In this document: positions 1 to 12,592 of the stretch, in pieces
Position numbering within the stretch: the first letter of the stretch is position 1
Layout of the letters: the number at the start of each line of letters is the position of its first letter
From: Amphirosellinia nigrospora
Lineage: Eukaryota; Ascomycota; Sordariomycetes; Xylariales; Xylariaceae
Reading direction: 5' to 3'
NCBI GenBank assembly: GCA_004123355.1
Contig: SCHM01000002.1
Coordinates: 11,133,569-11,197,568, forward strand
Length of the DNA: 64,000 nucleotides
Translations under genes and position numbers: made by a program
The notes under the pieces: generated by a model
Databases searched by the model: none
What the model saw: the letters and a program-made list of their open reading frames with translations, nothing else
Told to the model about the DNA's origin: nothing

Positions 1-1237
1 GCTATTTAGTGTGGCTTGGAACTCGGAACTCATGAATCCATCGCCGTCGCCGGGTTAGATAGGATTACGAAGTGTATAGCAAACATAGCCATGTAGAAAG
101 ACACTGGGATGATAATCAAGCAGAAAGCACGGGCCAAAGTGCTTCGCGAAGAGGCGCATGGTCACCGTCTTAGTATCTCCCAAAAGAACCCATAGTTGCA
201 GCAGAGTCAGGGATCCGACCCAAGCAATGGTGAACAAGCCAACCATTTGATGCTAACGGTAACGCCCAGTCCTAGACCGGTCATAACGAGCCACCACCAA
301 CTGATATCGAATGCTTTTGTAGGACCTTGTTCATGCTGGTTCGTGAACGAAGTGAAGGCCAAAGCTGTGAAGGCGGTTGCGACAACGAGCGGAGAGTCGA
401 GTAGAATTAGGCGGGCTTGGGTGAGAAGACCTTTTCTAAGAGGAGACGGCATGTTAATACGTAGGTAGAGAAGATAAAGTATATAGACCTACCAAAGATG
501 ATGAGGGAGGCGCCGAGAGCCGAGGTAGCAGTGCGACACCAACCTTCAGTGTCAAAAGGTGATGGGCACCAAGAGATTCCACAGATAGCTGGGAACAGAC
601 GCATGGATACATATGGGACACCCGGCTCTAGATAATCTTTGCCAATCTCCTTGAAGTCGAAGTCGCCGGTGAACCCGGCGAGCCAGCCAGCAAGAGCAAT
701 TAGCATTTTGGCTAAGGGAGGATGGACATCCATGAAAAATTTGCCGTTTGTACTTCGTAGCGAAACCTCCGAAGCTATAAATGAAGACGTCATGTTAGTT
801 TTTCCAAAACAGTAGGCAATAGGGGGAGTGTATGGTGCGTACTGGACCTCATCAAAGACTACGCTGGTAGGTTGGTAGATGCGGAAAAGCCGCACAACGG
901 CTCCTATGATGGTCACAAGCAACATAACTTGATAGTCGGATACAGGGAGTAGGAAAACGTCGTTGTCCTCCACGCCATCCGACGTGAAGTCATCATGAGA
1001 CCTTTTTGCCTGTTTGGGTTTCGGACTTGGTGTTGGTGTAGCCGCCCTTTTCAGAGGGCGGCTTTGTCGAATTGGGTTTGCCCATGCTGTGCCAAAATTA
1101 AGAGTTGTTGATTGGGGCAGGAGAAGGAAGAGGGTAAGATGTTGTTGTGGCCTCTTGGGAGTCCCAAATCTCGGCTGCGTCGCAGCTCTGGTGCAACACG
1201 CAAGACGCCTCCGGGTATTGGAGTACAGGCTCGGCAA
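1..1237 (-). CDS. pmt1: Protein O-mannosyltransferase, Pmt1 family (3' end outside window)
   Basis: Transfers mannose from dolichyl-phosphate mannose to Ser/Thr of secretory proteins in the ER membrane; Pmt1-type enzymes normally pair with a Pmt2-type partner. Seen: the N-terminal cytosolic tail, then the first membrane segment and luminal loop with VVFDEVHF and FMDVHPPLAKM, the family signature (the DE pair is the conserved acidic site), followed by DIGKDYLEPGVPYV, ARLILLDSPLV and LGDTKTVTMRL. The wording VFDEVHFGGF/KYxxGKFFMD fits Pmt1 and not Pmt2 or Pmt4. Two introns fit: 775-842 and 436-492. The frame breaks at least four times (near 215, 430, 560-590 and 740), each like one or two lost bases. 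The N-terminus is uncertain because the Met at 1237 gives a poorly conserved leader. The C-terminal MIR domains lie beyond position 1. The gene is divergent from the SF3a1 gene. Confidence 0.9.
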
Positions 1238-1950
1238 GGAAATGAAATTGACGTATGGTTAACGAGAGTCAAGAAGTAAGTAGAATTGGCATTACAAGGA
1301 AACGTAGGATGATATGATATCCCAGGTAAGAAGAACAAGAACACTTGAAGAGAAACGAGGCGTGATGAAGAGGTTCCCTCGTATGCTAGCTGGGGCTGAG
1401 GTGGTTCGAAATCACGGTGAACAGATGTTCAAGGTTAATGGACGGATAAGGGGCGCGGGCTTGTGAATGACAAGGGCTAGCTGCTATTTGGAGCCGTCCC
1501 GTTGCTTTCCAGGGGCCGAGAGGTGATGCTACAGTGGCCTTATCGAGTTCTGGATTAGCGCGATGTCGTAGTGGTGGCGGGGCTTTTAGCTGGTGATGGC
1601 CTAGACTACCTGATACCTAGGTAGCTTTTACTTAGGTCAGGCTAGAACACCACTTGGAACCTTACCTAAGGTTAGGTACCTCTTAGGAGGCACCTAAACA
1701 CCGGTGGCGGTAGAAGGTTATTCCATTTCCGGTTGCGGACCCACCTGCATCCACATTCCAATGTTCCACCCAGGACTCGGTAATGCCAAGGCTGCAAATG
1801 CGCTAGCTAGATCTTCAGCGAAGCTCAAATCGCGACCGCGCCACCACGACCATTCTCAACGAACATTAGCCACCAACCCGTCGTTATCAACCACCACCCC
1901 ATTGTTGTTAATACAAGAACGCGCAAGGAGGGTCTGAGATTGCCGACAAT
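1238..1950. promoter_or_regulatory. Shared upstream region of divergent pmt1 and SF3a1 genes
   Basis: About 700 bases lie between two divergent housekeeping genes, so this stretch should hold both promoters. The part at about 1600-1700 has several CCTAGGTA/TACCTAAG-type palindromic motifs that recur in other intergenic stretches of this window. I see no convincing TATA box. The promoter role is inferred from gene layout only. Confidence 0.45.
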
Positions 1951-3762
1951 ATGGGCATCTACTAACGGCGATGCAGCTGCGGCTTTGGACGACATCAAGC
2001 CTCCCAGGGTTATTCTACCACCAAAGAGTTTAGAAGTAGGTATTCCGACCCTCGTGTTTTGCCTACGCGCTGGAGAGCGTTGGACATCTGGCTGACACTT
2101 GATTCCGCGCAGTAATCCTAGAAAAGACTGCTGGCTTCGTCGCTAGAAATGGTATTTCTTTCGAAGACCGCCTTCGAGACAAGGAAAAGAATAACCCGAA
2201 GTTCAGCTTTCTGAACAGCAGTGATCCATACAACCCCTTCTATCTATGGAGGCTGAGCGAGATCAAGGAGGGGCGCGGCACTGCAGTCGCTGCCGGCCGG
2301 GCAGGCGAGCCCGCTGCCCAGTCGATGAAAAACCGAAGGGGCCTCCTGAGCCTGCAGGTTTCCAGTTCTCTGCGCGTATGCCAAACATCAGCGCCCAGGA
2401 TCTCGAGGTTGTGAGGCTGACCGCGCTGTTTGTGGCAAAGAACGGCCGACAGTTTATGACGGCGCTGTCACAGCGCGAAGCAGGCAACTACCAGTTCGAT
2501 TTCCTCCGACCAACCACAGTCTGCACAACTTCTTCCAGCACCTTATCGATCAATACTCTATGTTATTGCGAGCCGGTGGCATCGACGGAGAGGGGGGCGT
2601 GTCCAGCAGGAGCGGATGGCTGAGATCCAACGAAATGTTGACGACAAGTTCCACATCCTGAACCGTGCTAAGCAACGCGCAGAATGGTTAAAGTATCAAG
2701 AAACCGAAAAACAAAAGAAGGAAGATGACGACGAGAAGGAGCGCATGTCATATGCGCAAATTGATTGGCATGACTTTGTCATTGTTGAGACTGTCGTGTT
2801 TACTGACGCTGATGATCAAGCAAACCTACCGCTCCGACATCCCTCTCTGAACTACAATACGCCTCCCTTGAACAAAAGGCCAAAATTTCTATCAGTTCTA
2901 ATCTGCGCATCGAAGAAGCAATGCCGACCGAAGAGGACAATGAGTTCAATGGCTATACAACGCAACCTAGTTATAATATCCACATCATCCCGCATACCCT
3001 GTCCAACACCCATATCAACCCATACCCCCCGCACAAACCCCTTACGGTATGGCGCCCTCCGAGACCTAATGTGAGCAATTCTCGAGACCCTTTTCGTTTT
3101 GTTTTGGCCGCTTGTAGAGCTCGAGGCTTCATTTAAGGACAAGAAGCCTCTGAAACCCTTATAAATTGGCTCCAAACGGCCATAACTGACTCCGAACATT
3201 ACAGGGACCGCAGAAGACGAAGAGGCGCAGAGAATTCGCGAGAGGGAGGAGGCTCGTATGCGTATGCAACAGGCGCAGGCCGAGGCCAAAGGAGGTGCTG
3301 CTCCGATGAAGATCAAGGAGAACTATGTTCCACGCGCCGCTGCCCGAGCAGCTAATAAACAAGGGACACAGATGGCCTTGTGTCCGAACTGCAAAGAGCA
3401 AATCCCTATGAATGAACTCGATGCACATATGCGAATCGAATTATTAGATCCGCAATGGAAAGAGCAGAAGGCTAAGGCCGAATCGCGCTATGCGACAACC
3501 AATCTATCCAGCATCGACGTGGCTAACAACCTAAAACGACTAGCCAGTGCGCGAGCAGATATTTTGATCCCATCACTGGACAGTCCGTCACCGAAGAAGA
3601 AATGGCACGGCGGAAGCGAGCAGCAATAAATTCTTTCGATGGCAACCTGGAGGGCGAAGCCAGGCTCACATTAATCATATGCAAAGCGTCAACGTTGACG
3701 AGCAGATTGCTCGAATCCACCAAAAATTCGCGAAAGAAAACCAACACAGGGTCATTGATTAG
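1951..3762 (+). CDS. prp21: Splicing factor 3a subunit 1 (SF3A1/Prp21, SURP-domain protein)
   Basis: Subunit of the SF3a complex of the U2 snRNP, needed for prespliceosome assembly in the nucleus. Seen in order: a first SURP module (LEKTAGFVARNG..FEDRL, then NPFYLWRL, about 2113-2260), a second SURP module (TALFVAKNGRQFM, then LHNFFQHLIDQYS, about 2400-2560), the Prp21 core (NVDDKFHILNRAKQRAEWLK, then YAQIDWHDFVIVETVVF), and a C-terminal part with CPNCKEQIPMNELDAHMRIE, typical of fungal SF3A1. Introns fit at 2036-2112 and 3071-3204. The stop chosen is TAG at 3760-3762 after HRVID. The reading frame breaks near 1955, 2326, 2516, 2598, 2832 and 3563, each explained by one base, while protein similarity continues across. 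As a normally essential single-copy gene, this points to sequence error. Family assignment is firm; the first exon is less sure. Confidence 0.92.
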
Positions 3763-4474
3763 CGCACCGTGTCATTGGACCCAGAGCACGAAGCGTGATG
3801 CATGAGGCACGCGGACAGAATACCATTGCTATACATCCGGATGGAAACAGCTACAGTTGCTTGACTACTAGAGTAACAAGCACGAAGGAATATCTGGAGG
3901 ATGGTTGGTGCACGTCCAAACGTTGCAGGCTGCAGGTAATCACCCACGATATAATCTCACCTTATCATGAAGCTCATGCGTTATATCAGCCACATATCAC
4001 TCATGTGAAAGTAAAGTCTGCATTTCATGGCTATGATGGAGATTGGTATATCGTAATAAGTGGCGTGTATTATGGACCAGGGGTAAAAAGTAATGATACG
4101 GATACTGCAAGGGATGGTATCGAATACCATAGTTGTACTACTACTTCACTCACCTTATTCACTCCAATAGATAGTGTTTTAAGGTTTCCTAAACCATCTC
4201 TATCCTACTATGTGAAAGCTTTGTGGATGATCTTAAATAAAGTGACACGTGCTGAATCAAGACTTGGACGAGAAAGTCGGTATGAGGGAGTTGTCCAAAG
4301 ATCTGTAGAAAAGCGATGAGGTTTCTAGTATTACGAGTTTTGTAATCTCGTTCTAATTATAACCATGTAACTAAGAGTCATAATCCCTGTACGCAAAACA
4401 GCAACTCGGCGCGAAGTTGCGTGTAGCCTACATAAGTCTTTACCAAAATCATCTCATTATCCGTCATTCAGTTT
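3763..4474. other. Convergent 3' flanks, no supported gene
   Basis: This is the stretch between the stop of SF3a1 and the stop of the UBX gene, which converge here. It contains an open frame of 174 codons (3795-4319, plus) whose translation has no recognisable motif and whose composition is not protein-like. I read it as 3' untranslated sequence of the two genes. Confidence 0.4.
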
Positions 4475-6079
4475 CTACGACTCAGCCTCATCAGGCTCGC
4501 AGTCGGATTCATCAGCAGTCCCCAACTCAACAATCAGGTTCCCCGACCTGCCGATCCGCTCACTCAGTGTGTCGTTTTTATCTGGCTCGTAGACGGCGCG
4601 AGGCATGGGAGACACAATCCGGAACCCGTATTCATGGACATAGTCATCTGGCTTCTCCGCCGGGAGGTCGATGTAGTCCTCCCATCTACGTCCCTCTTCT
4701 CGTCCTCGCCGTTTAACTCTGGGTTCGTGGTCAAGATATCGTAGCACTCGACAAACGCATACAATTCCTCCACCGTGGTTCCCGCGGAGAACCGACGCAC
4801 TAGACGTCCCGTAGTCGGCATCATGAGAGCGAGGCGTACAACGTCCTTGGCGTTTACGCCGGCGTCCGGTTCCGGCTTGATCGTCGTGGCGCGCCATCTA
4901 CGCCATTGTTGCTTTTGGCGCTCGCGCCGCTCGGCCGCTTCGGCGTCTTCGAGGGCCTTTTTCTCGTCCGCGGCCGCAGCCGCAGCTGCCTCTTTTCGTT
5001 GTCTGGCGCGTTCGCGGTCACGGGCTAGCGAGCGCTCGTAGGCGTCGTCCTGTTCCGTCCGTAGGTTGCGCGTGACCTGCTGTGCCGTCCGCTCGGCTCT
5101 CACGCCTGCTAAATCCGGCGCATACTTGTTGATGGCTGTCTGGATCTCGGCCAGATAGGTGGAAGGCGAAAGTGGCCCCCAAGCCTCTTGATTATGCTCA
5201 TACGTGTGCTGCCTTCTTTTGGGGTGAGACACACAAGGCAGGAATAAGGGAACTTGGTACAGTTATACTCTGCCGCGACCTGGTAGGCCTCCGAGTCAAG
5301 GACGTTGCCGCCCCATAAGACGATGTCGTTCGCGGGGTCGTTGATAAAGCTAACAACCTCGGGCGCAAGGAGTGTGTCGTGTGAATGCTTCAGTATCGTC
5401 ATGTTCGGGCGACATGAGTACAATCAACAAGAACTTAAGGTCCCGTTTGGCCAGGTCTAGCGCTTGTGCAAACCCACCCTCATGAAAGGGAGGGCATTAG
5501 ACCCATATTCCTCCTCAAACTCCCGTCGAAACCGTGCCGCTGTGTCTGGTGGTAGCAACATGCGCCGGCCCTTGCTCCCCCTGAACCCAGTCGCCATGCT
5601 TGTCGTTATCGACCGCGGGCGGAGGGATGGGGGAGGAAGGCGAAGATATATACGAATGTGCGGAAGAGGGCTGACACAGCACGGTAGCCGAAGTTGAAGG
5701 GAGCGAAGATGATGGCGAGGAGGAACGGAGTGCGTCGGGTAGTCGTGGCCTGAGGCACTATTCTTGGAGCGGGATCGGGCCGTTCGCGCGGCCGTGGGCG
5801 TCCATAAGGACTTGACGAGGTCAGCAAGCTCTCTTGCAGGTTCTCATGTCGCGATTGCTGCTGTGGAATGTGATTTTGCGCCGCGACAGCCTCGGCCACC
5901 GGGTCCGGTGCCTCGCCGTCGAAGAACTTGGCTATGGCTATCTGCACGTTCCATTGTGATCTTTCTAGAAGGGCGACTGCATCTTTGATCTCTTGAGCTG
6001 TGACTTGGGTATATTGCTCAAGGGCTGCCTGCTGGTCCGCAGTGAGATGATTTATGTCGATACCCGTATCGCTCGCCAT
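4475..6079 (-). CDS. ubx2: UBX-domain protein of the Ubx2/FAF2(UBXD8) type
   Basis: Family members sit in the ER and lipid-droplet membrane through a hairpin, bind ubiquitinated clients by a UBA domain and recruit Cdc48/p97 by a UBX domain for ER-associated degradation. Seen: start at MASDTGID, a UBA-like helix bundle (LEQYTQVTAQEIKDAVALLE, then WNVQIAIAKFF), a hydrophobic hairpin (PFLLAIIFAPFNFGYRAV, then FVYIFAFLP), a thioredoxin-like UAS domain (VVSFINDPANDIVLWGG, then YSCLVCLTPKE), a long charged coiled coil (RERARQRKEAAAAAAADEKK), and a C-terminal UBX domain (RLVRRFSAGTTVEELYAFVE, then YGFRIVSPMPR). No intron is needed. Frame breaks lie near 4700, 5230, 5375 and 5625. The domain order is diagnostic; whether the fungus calls this Ubx2 or Ubx3 is not decided by sequence. 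Confidence 0.87.
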
Positions 6080-7482
6080 GGTTAGGACGTTAGGACCCAC
6101 GCAGCGGTTCAACTACTTGAAATGTTCCAACTTCTTTCGATAATCAATGATCCATAGGTAACAGAGCCTAGACTTTTCGCTAATGTGCGGGCGTGGCCAG
6201 AAGCGGGCAAATCAAGGTTCGGCACTCTCTTCGAAGAATAGTCAAACTTAGGGAAATATCCGGAAGACCGGCAAACATGTGTTCTTTGTTGGTGACAAGG
6301 CCTGGTCTACGGGGGTAATGAGATATAGAGGATATCGGCGTCAAGTAGAGCGTGAGAGATTATACAGATGATTCACGGGCAATTTGCTTGAACTCTGATG
6401 ATAGTTGCACTATTGACTGCGTGTTCAGATTAGAAGCATCTGGATCCACCGGGATGACGATGGTAGATGCACAGAGATACTGTTTTAGGACTAGCGTTTA
6501 CTATATTATACATCGAATGATGGTTTGCAGTATTAACTAGTTTAAACCTCCGAAGCAACTCTTGTATTCCCTATATCAGGCGAGCTTGGGAGATCTAGTC
6601 TGGGCCGAATGTTTGGGGATTAAACAATAGTATATTATATCCCTAGGTATTCTATGCTCAATGTGTCCTCCATCCTTCAAAGCTTACCACTAACAAACAA
6701 TACACTTATCGTCGGTACTGTACATACCCTTAGCATTACATAAGGTACCTAAGTACCTAACCAAGGTCGAGGCTGAGATCAGGTATCTCGGTACCACTAT
6801 AAGATTCTTAGCGCGTACCCTAGCACACTAACGCCCACCAATCTGTGCAGCGCCTGGACAGTATATTCTGCCGTCACCCCACTCCCACCATCTGCACGGT
6901 GCACCACAACCTGTCGCCCGCCCGCCGCCTTGCTGCTCCGAGCTTTGTCGCGTTGCCGCCGCTATTAGGACCTTGATTTCTTGATTTCTTGCACCAAAAC
7001 AACCATACAGTACTTACTCGGCCACGTACACCGGCCACGCGTGCAGATGGCTCTTGGTCGTGTATGGTGAGACTCTCGCTTGACCGCGAGCAATTAACCT
7101 ATAACCCTGTCTTATTCTCCGGATTCTGACTGCTCCTTGTCTGCACCACCTGACGCCTCGGCTTTGATTCTATGGATGAACCGCCTTCCCGGAGCATTGG
7201 AAAATGGCACCGCTTTGAGACGCTCAGTCCTCACGGTAACTCTTCGGGCAAGCAGCCACCCGGCCTTGTGTTCTACCAGTCCGCCCGCTCAATTTCTCAT
7301 CCCGCCCATCGTCGCCAGTCTTGTCTGCACCCCTCCGCCTCGCACCCCACCCTGTCCACGATAGCCTAGGACTAGTCGATAGGTCAAGGCGGCTAGCTAT
7401 TCTGAACAGGGTGGCGCGCGCTGCCTAGCTCGCATTCGTGGCTTGTGGACAAGTAGAACACCAAGTCGTCTCATCTACAGCC
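6080..7482. other. Intergenic, probable divergent promoters of UBX gene and pan3
   Basis: About 1.4 kb without a supported gene lies between two divergently transcribed genes. It includes a run of TACCTAAGTACCTAACC-type motifs (about 6740-6790) and a CT/C-rich stretch (about 6830-7480) typical of fungal 5' leaders directly before the pan3 start. Short open frames here lack coding character. Confidence 0.4.
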
Positions 7483-10400
7483 ATGGCGAGTACCAGATTC
7501 GGGACTGCCAGCCAGGGCAGCAGGCAGATGGCGTCACCCAGACCTAAGACGCGTGGTAAGCAGTCATCACCGACCGACTGCCTTGCTTAGGTCGTGGTGC
7601 TATGCCAACTTGAACTCAAGATATTGTCTTGCTGACCTTAATTGCAGATTCGAAAGATACTCTATGTCGAAACGTGTTGATATATGGCCATTGTCGCTAC
7701 GAAGATCAAGGCTGCTCATTCAACCATGATCAGAATAAAAACTCAAATAATTCCAACGATAAGTAAGTTGTCATTTCTTTCCATCTCCACCCTCAGTGCC
7801 TTCCTCCCACAGTGCTCTTCCCGGTTTCCCCATCAATCAAAGGAAGGCGACTTGGAGATTTTATCGAATTTAGGGGGAAGCATTCCCCCAAGTCCTAGTA
7901 TCGCGTATTGTGACTTTCCAACCATGTCTGCTGGCTCCTACTTGAATCACCGTTTCTGGTTCCTGTGAATGCTAGGCTTTATCATTAGCCTCTGGGACCG
8001 GCCCGGAACTATCTGACCATTCTCGCCATCATATTTACACGTCGTTTTACGAGCAATAGTCTCACCAACTCGTCCAATACGGGTATAAAGAGCACATCCA
8101 TCCACGGATTGCTGGTTTGACTTCATATCTAAACTCCAAGTTACTCGGCATTCTGCATGTATCAATCGTCAAAACGCTGGGAAAGGGGGAATAACGGCGA
8201 TTCAAGAAGTCTTCATCTACTCCACACCCAGGCTGCCGATTCTACGTCCGTTATTCTTGGACACCTTTAATGAGTCATGCAATAAGTCAAAGCAACCTAA
8301 TATAGAGACACTCCATCTCTCACTAGGGTCTGTTTTCATGATGGAGGATTCGGATGAGCCTATTATCCAAGGGGCGACGATAGAGGATGCGGGTGAAGAT
8401 ACGGTTGATCCCCCAAAGGTGACCGGCGATTCGAGTACCGGCATATCGACTGAACAAATAGGACCACAAGACTCCGAGGGTTGAGGAAACCAGAGAAGTC
8501 GAAGTACCTCCATATTAGAGCAGTCCGGTCAAATACCTTCTATACATGGGGATGAACATTTTTTTCAAACTACGGTCGGTGGTCCGAGCAGAAATACACC
8601 GGATGTTGAGCCACAGATTGTGCAACAGTCACAACCGTTGAATTCGCCAGCCTCGCACAATCTAGGCATCGGGCGCGCTGAGCAACCACAACAGGCGTAT
8701 CTATTACTAGGAGATATCAGGACCCGCCACCAATTCCAGTATTATGGTACCATTCCGACAGTTGAGCTCACCCCGCCCATGATTTCATCCCCATCATCTC
8801 TTGATGATTCTGATCGGGAGCCGTTTCCTTCGTACGTGGACCCTTCCGCCCCGCGTCTCACGTTGGGCGAGTTCGCATATTTCGACCTAGGCCAAATTCG
8901 ACGCCTCTCCAGGCAACCCACGGAGAACAAAACACCCCCGCGCTGGAGCCCAGTAATGTGCCCTCTACACCCCTATCACGGCATTCACCTCAGCCTCCGC
9001 CCGACTTAGGAGTGACGGGTGAGCGTACTCGGAGACAAACGACGGTCATATCAAGGTCCGCTCTCAGCCAAGAACATATCCTGCACCTGCCACCGACTGT
9101 GCCCATCCCCAATGAACCTTGCACCAGCGACTAGCTAGCCAGAGCTCGGAACCGTTGACCGTCTTAATATCCATAACTAGGCAGTTAACACTAGCACCCT
9201 TCCTAGTTTCTTCTAGATTTCTAAAGACTTCGTCGATAGAGCATCCATTTATTTCATGTTCAACTAGCTAACCAAGTTAATAGCCAACCTAAGAAATCAC
9301 TTAATGTCGATTCTCCGTCATTTACTCCTACGCAGCTTGGGGGTAAAAAAAGTACTTTCTCTACTAATGCGGTACCCTTTACACCACGTGGGAGTTCTGC
9401 GACTAGTAAGATCAATTGATGGCAGACCATGGTGTATATATACTTACGTTCATTAGCTACATCACCCGCCCTACAAGATGCCGGCACGACTCTTTTCAAG
9501 CCGACACAGTTCACAGATTTTAGTCAAAACAATTATGATATAAATTCCACTGTAAGTTTTTGTTTAGTCTCGATCACTGATCTATTGAAGGTAACGAAGA
9601 ACAGGATACAGTAAATGGAACATCAGACAATTCGATGGGGTTTGATCCTTTTATGTCAAACGTATCTCAAGGACTTCAATCCACACCGTACAACCCATAT
9701 GCTGAAGAACACAATCCTTTAGCTGGGGCAGGGGCATCTTACTATGGGTCTCAGAATACATTCTCGACTCCATCTCAGCCCGTAAGTGACGTCACAAATA
9801 TTTAACGCCTCGCAGAGATAAGCTAACCCATTCAACTTTTAGCTACAATATCATCTTTATTACCCACTAGCGCCTATTCGAGATAATTTACAGCCTTATC
9901 AACGAGCGGTTTTCGATTTTTCCTGCCCGAATCATTGAGGGAAAACTTGCAGAAAAAATCCGATGCAGCGCGGCAAGTTCTCGCAAGCCAGCCAGGTGTA
10001 CAGTCGCCCTCCCTCCAACAATATCATTCGCTTGTGCCCTTAGATACTAAGCTGAAGAGTGCGCCGGGCATCTTTGGGCTTCCCACGTGGGTTTGGAAGG
10101 CAACTTCCCGGAAAAATGGAAATATTTACTGCCTGAGAAGGGTTGAAGGTTCGGGCAATCTCACCGCATAACGTAGGTATTATTACTAACCCAGCACAGG
10201 CTTTCGGTTGACTAATGAGGATGCTATTAAGGCTGTGAACTCTTGGAAAAGAATCATCCATCCAAACATAGTCACAACAGTAGAAGCCTTCACAACCAGA
10301 GACTTCAACGATAGTTCTTTGATATTTGTTCATAACTATCACCGCTCTCAAAAACCCTAGCCGAACACCACTTTCCCACCACAACCAATAGATTCGCTCG

Positions 10401-11244
10401 CGCAGCGCCCGTACAAGAAAAAGTGTTATGGAGTTATCTTGTACAACTCTCCAGTGCACTTAACGTAATTCATAAGGCAAAGCTCGCGGCACGATGCATC
10501 GATATCACCAAGGTGATTTTGACGGACAAGAATCGCATCAGACTCAGCGCCTGCTCCATTTTTGACGTGATACATTTCGAAGCGCATCGCCCAGTCGAAG
10601 AACTACAACAAGAAGACTTTTTCAATCTAGGAAAGCTTATACTGAGCATTGGTACCAATACTCTACTGCGGAACACGCAAGATTTTCGCGCGCTTCTCGA
10701 GCAATTAGGCCGAAGCTACTCGGAAGAGCTAAAGGAAAGAGTGAGCTGGCTGCTCTGGGCATCTCAGACACAATACAAGACGGCCGAACAGTTGATTCGT
10801 GATCTGGCCATTCACGTGGACGATGTATTTGTTTCGTCTACCAACGCTTATGATGAGTCCATGAACCATCTTGGTCGAGAACTTGAAAACGGAAGGCTTG
10901 TACGGTTGCTAGCTAAACTGGGAACAATCAATGAGCGCCCCGAATACGATGGGGATCCCAATTGGTCGGAAACGGAGCATCGATACACGTTGAAATTATT
11001 TCGAGATTATGTCTTCCACCAGGTCGATGCCCAGGGCAACCCTGTCCTAGATCTCGGGCATATCATAAGTTGTCTGAATAAGCTTGATGCCGGCACAGAA
11101 GAAAAGATCTATCTCACTAGCAGGGACCACCAGTCTATCTTGCTTGTGTCGTATCGAGAGTTGAAGAAACAAATCCAATCGGCCTTTGGCGATCTCCAGA
11201 AAGGAAACACCAAGCAACAACAGCCAACCACTAGAGGATTTTAG
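7483..11244 (+). CDS. pan3: PAN2-PAN3 deadenylase subunit Pan3
   Basis: Regulatory subunit of the poly(A)-binding-protein-dependent nuclease that trims mRNA poly(A) tails; it binds Pab1 and the Pan2 nuclease in the cytoplasm. Seen: N-terminal CCCH zinc finger (CRNVLIYGHCRYEDQGCSFNH), then the PAM2-like segment LNVDSPSFTP, a low-complexity linker, LQYHLYYPLAP, the pseudokinase (KSAPGIFGLPTWVWKA, then AARCIDITKVILT) and the C-terminal knob domain (LVRLLAKLGTINERPEYDGD, then SILLVSYRELKKQI). Splice sites fit at 7556-7647, 7763-9283, 9416-9456, 9552 to about 9590, 9782-9842 and 10149-10199. The second intron, about 1.5 kb, is abnormally long for this kind of genome. Frame breaks near 9590, 9918 and 10345 look like lost bases in homopolymers. 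Identity is very sure; the exon joins around 9552-9600 are less so. Confidence 0.93.
7763..9283 (+). other. Oversized intron 2 of pan3 (about 1.5 kb)
   Basis: The exon before ends ..NNSND and the exon after resumes with QPKKSLNVDSPSFTP in the right phase; the ends are GTAAGT and CTAACCAAGTTAATAG, a normal donor, branch site and acceptor. The insert holds two moderately long plus-strand open stretches, about 8257-8484 and 8620-9009, that are Ser/Pro/Thr/Gln-rich, run in roughly continuous phase and carry no domain I can name. Possible readings are a decayed inserted element, a nested gene fragment, or plain intron growth. Confidence 0.6.
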
Positions 11245-12592
11245 GAGCCACCCAGGATTGGTTCATGGGATTAAACAGTAACCCAATGGGGTAGACTTCG
11301 ATCTCGGCTTACCATGTTCAAAAACAGTAATGACAACCATGCTGAGGCCAGGAGCACAGTCGAATCGTACCAATTAGATGTAGGGGTTGCCTTGGGCAAG
11401 CTTGGGCGCCGGTATAGGAACGAAAGCTTGTATAGCGTGGAAAAGGCCAAAAGTCTTATATATGTTCATACTGTCTATAATTGGATCCTGCGTTTGATCC
11501 CAGAGCGACATCCTGTCCCTTCGACTTAGTAGCGCGTCAACCGTAGCTTCTTAAAGAAAGAGAAAGAAAACAAGAGAAAGATAAATACAATTGACAAGAG
11601 ACTTCATCTACTTCGAACTATCTTCCTCGTATGATATTCTTGTGCATGTTAATATTGCCCTGGTCTGCAGTGCTGGATTGATGGAGAGGACTGTTCGTGC
11701 TTTGAGGTGGCATTGCCGTATCACGCACACTTAATCCCTCGTTTATTTCTGCAGGCTGTCTTAAACGTGATCGCTCAGTGTGTATGGACCCTTAGTCGGT
11801 AGAATGCACAGCCTCTCCATTAATTTCAAGATTATTTTGTCTATGTAGGTACATACCTAACCTAATATATTTCTAGGCTCACCTTCGTTATAAAGCCTCT
11901 AGTTATTGTTGTGCTAGCTTTTCATGGCAAAAGGGGTATGATTTGGATCTCTTGGGGACAACTAACACGCTGTTTAATTCGCATTGTTCTTATCGTTCTA
12001 CCCTTTAGCTAGATGATGATGTTAGTTGAGAGGTATAAGTCATTCTCATGCAGTATGGTTTTCTATATTACGAAACAATGTTATTACCTGCTTAGATGAG
12101 TCTAATGATTCCTTCTTTAAATGGGAACAGGGACATGACGTGCATTGTCAGCCGGTTCCCACTCAGAGTGTCATTCCCAAATTAGAACCCTTACGCCTCG
12201 AGATAATTCGATTTGAAATAACAGGGCCTTCAAGATGTAGAGCCGAGAGAAAGAGATATCATCACGGAAGTGGTTGTTAGTACACCTGACGTCAAATTTT
12301 ATCCCCGAGTTGTTAAAGCTTGGGAATCCTTAGGGTGGCTTGGAATTAGAGTCCGGTCTGTTCACTATCTGTGTGTATCAAATGATACTACTCGTGACCA
12401 CACAGGGCTAGGTCTTTTTGTATCAGCCTATCTGAGTCGTCTGATCATACACCATGCCTCCGTAACACTGCTACATCTGGGTATAAACCATGGCTTGCTT
12501 CCTCTCGACGTGATGCTGAGTCGCCTCAAGCTTTCTGATATCTTGGCCCGGATCATGTTCCCTCGTTCCCTCGACGGGGTTGGGTACGTAGT
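11245..12592. other. Convergent 3' flanks of pan3 and lsm7
   Basis: This is 1.35 kb between two stops. It opens with a purine-rich run (about 11555-11585) like a 3' UTR. Open frames at 12026-12280 and 12270-12611 do not resemble known proteins and overlap the lsm7 end on the other strand. I support no gene here. Confidence 0.35.

Noticed and set aside
1398-1412. GGTTCGAAATC resembling a tRNA T-arm
   Set aside because: No acceptor or D arm around it.
3795-4319. 174-codon open frame after SF3a1
   Set aside because: No domain, no homology I recognise, and it starts just after the stop of a convergent gene; read as 3' UTR.
8620-9009. A stand-alone gene or retrotransposon linker fragment inside the pan3 intron
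   Set aside because: Ser/Pro-rich composition hints at coding, but no domain or diagnostic motif could be seen, so it is reported only as part of the long intron.
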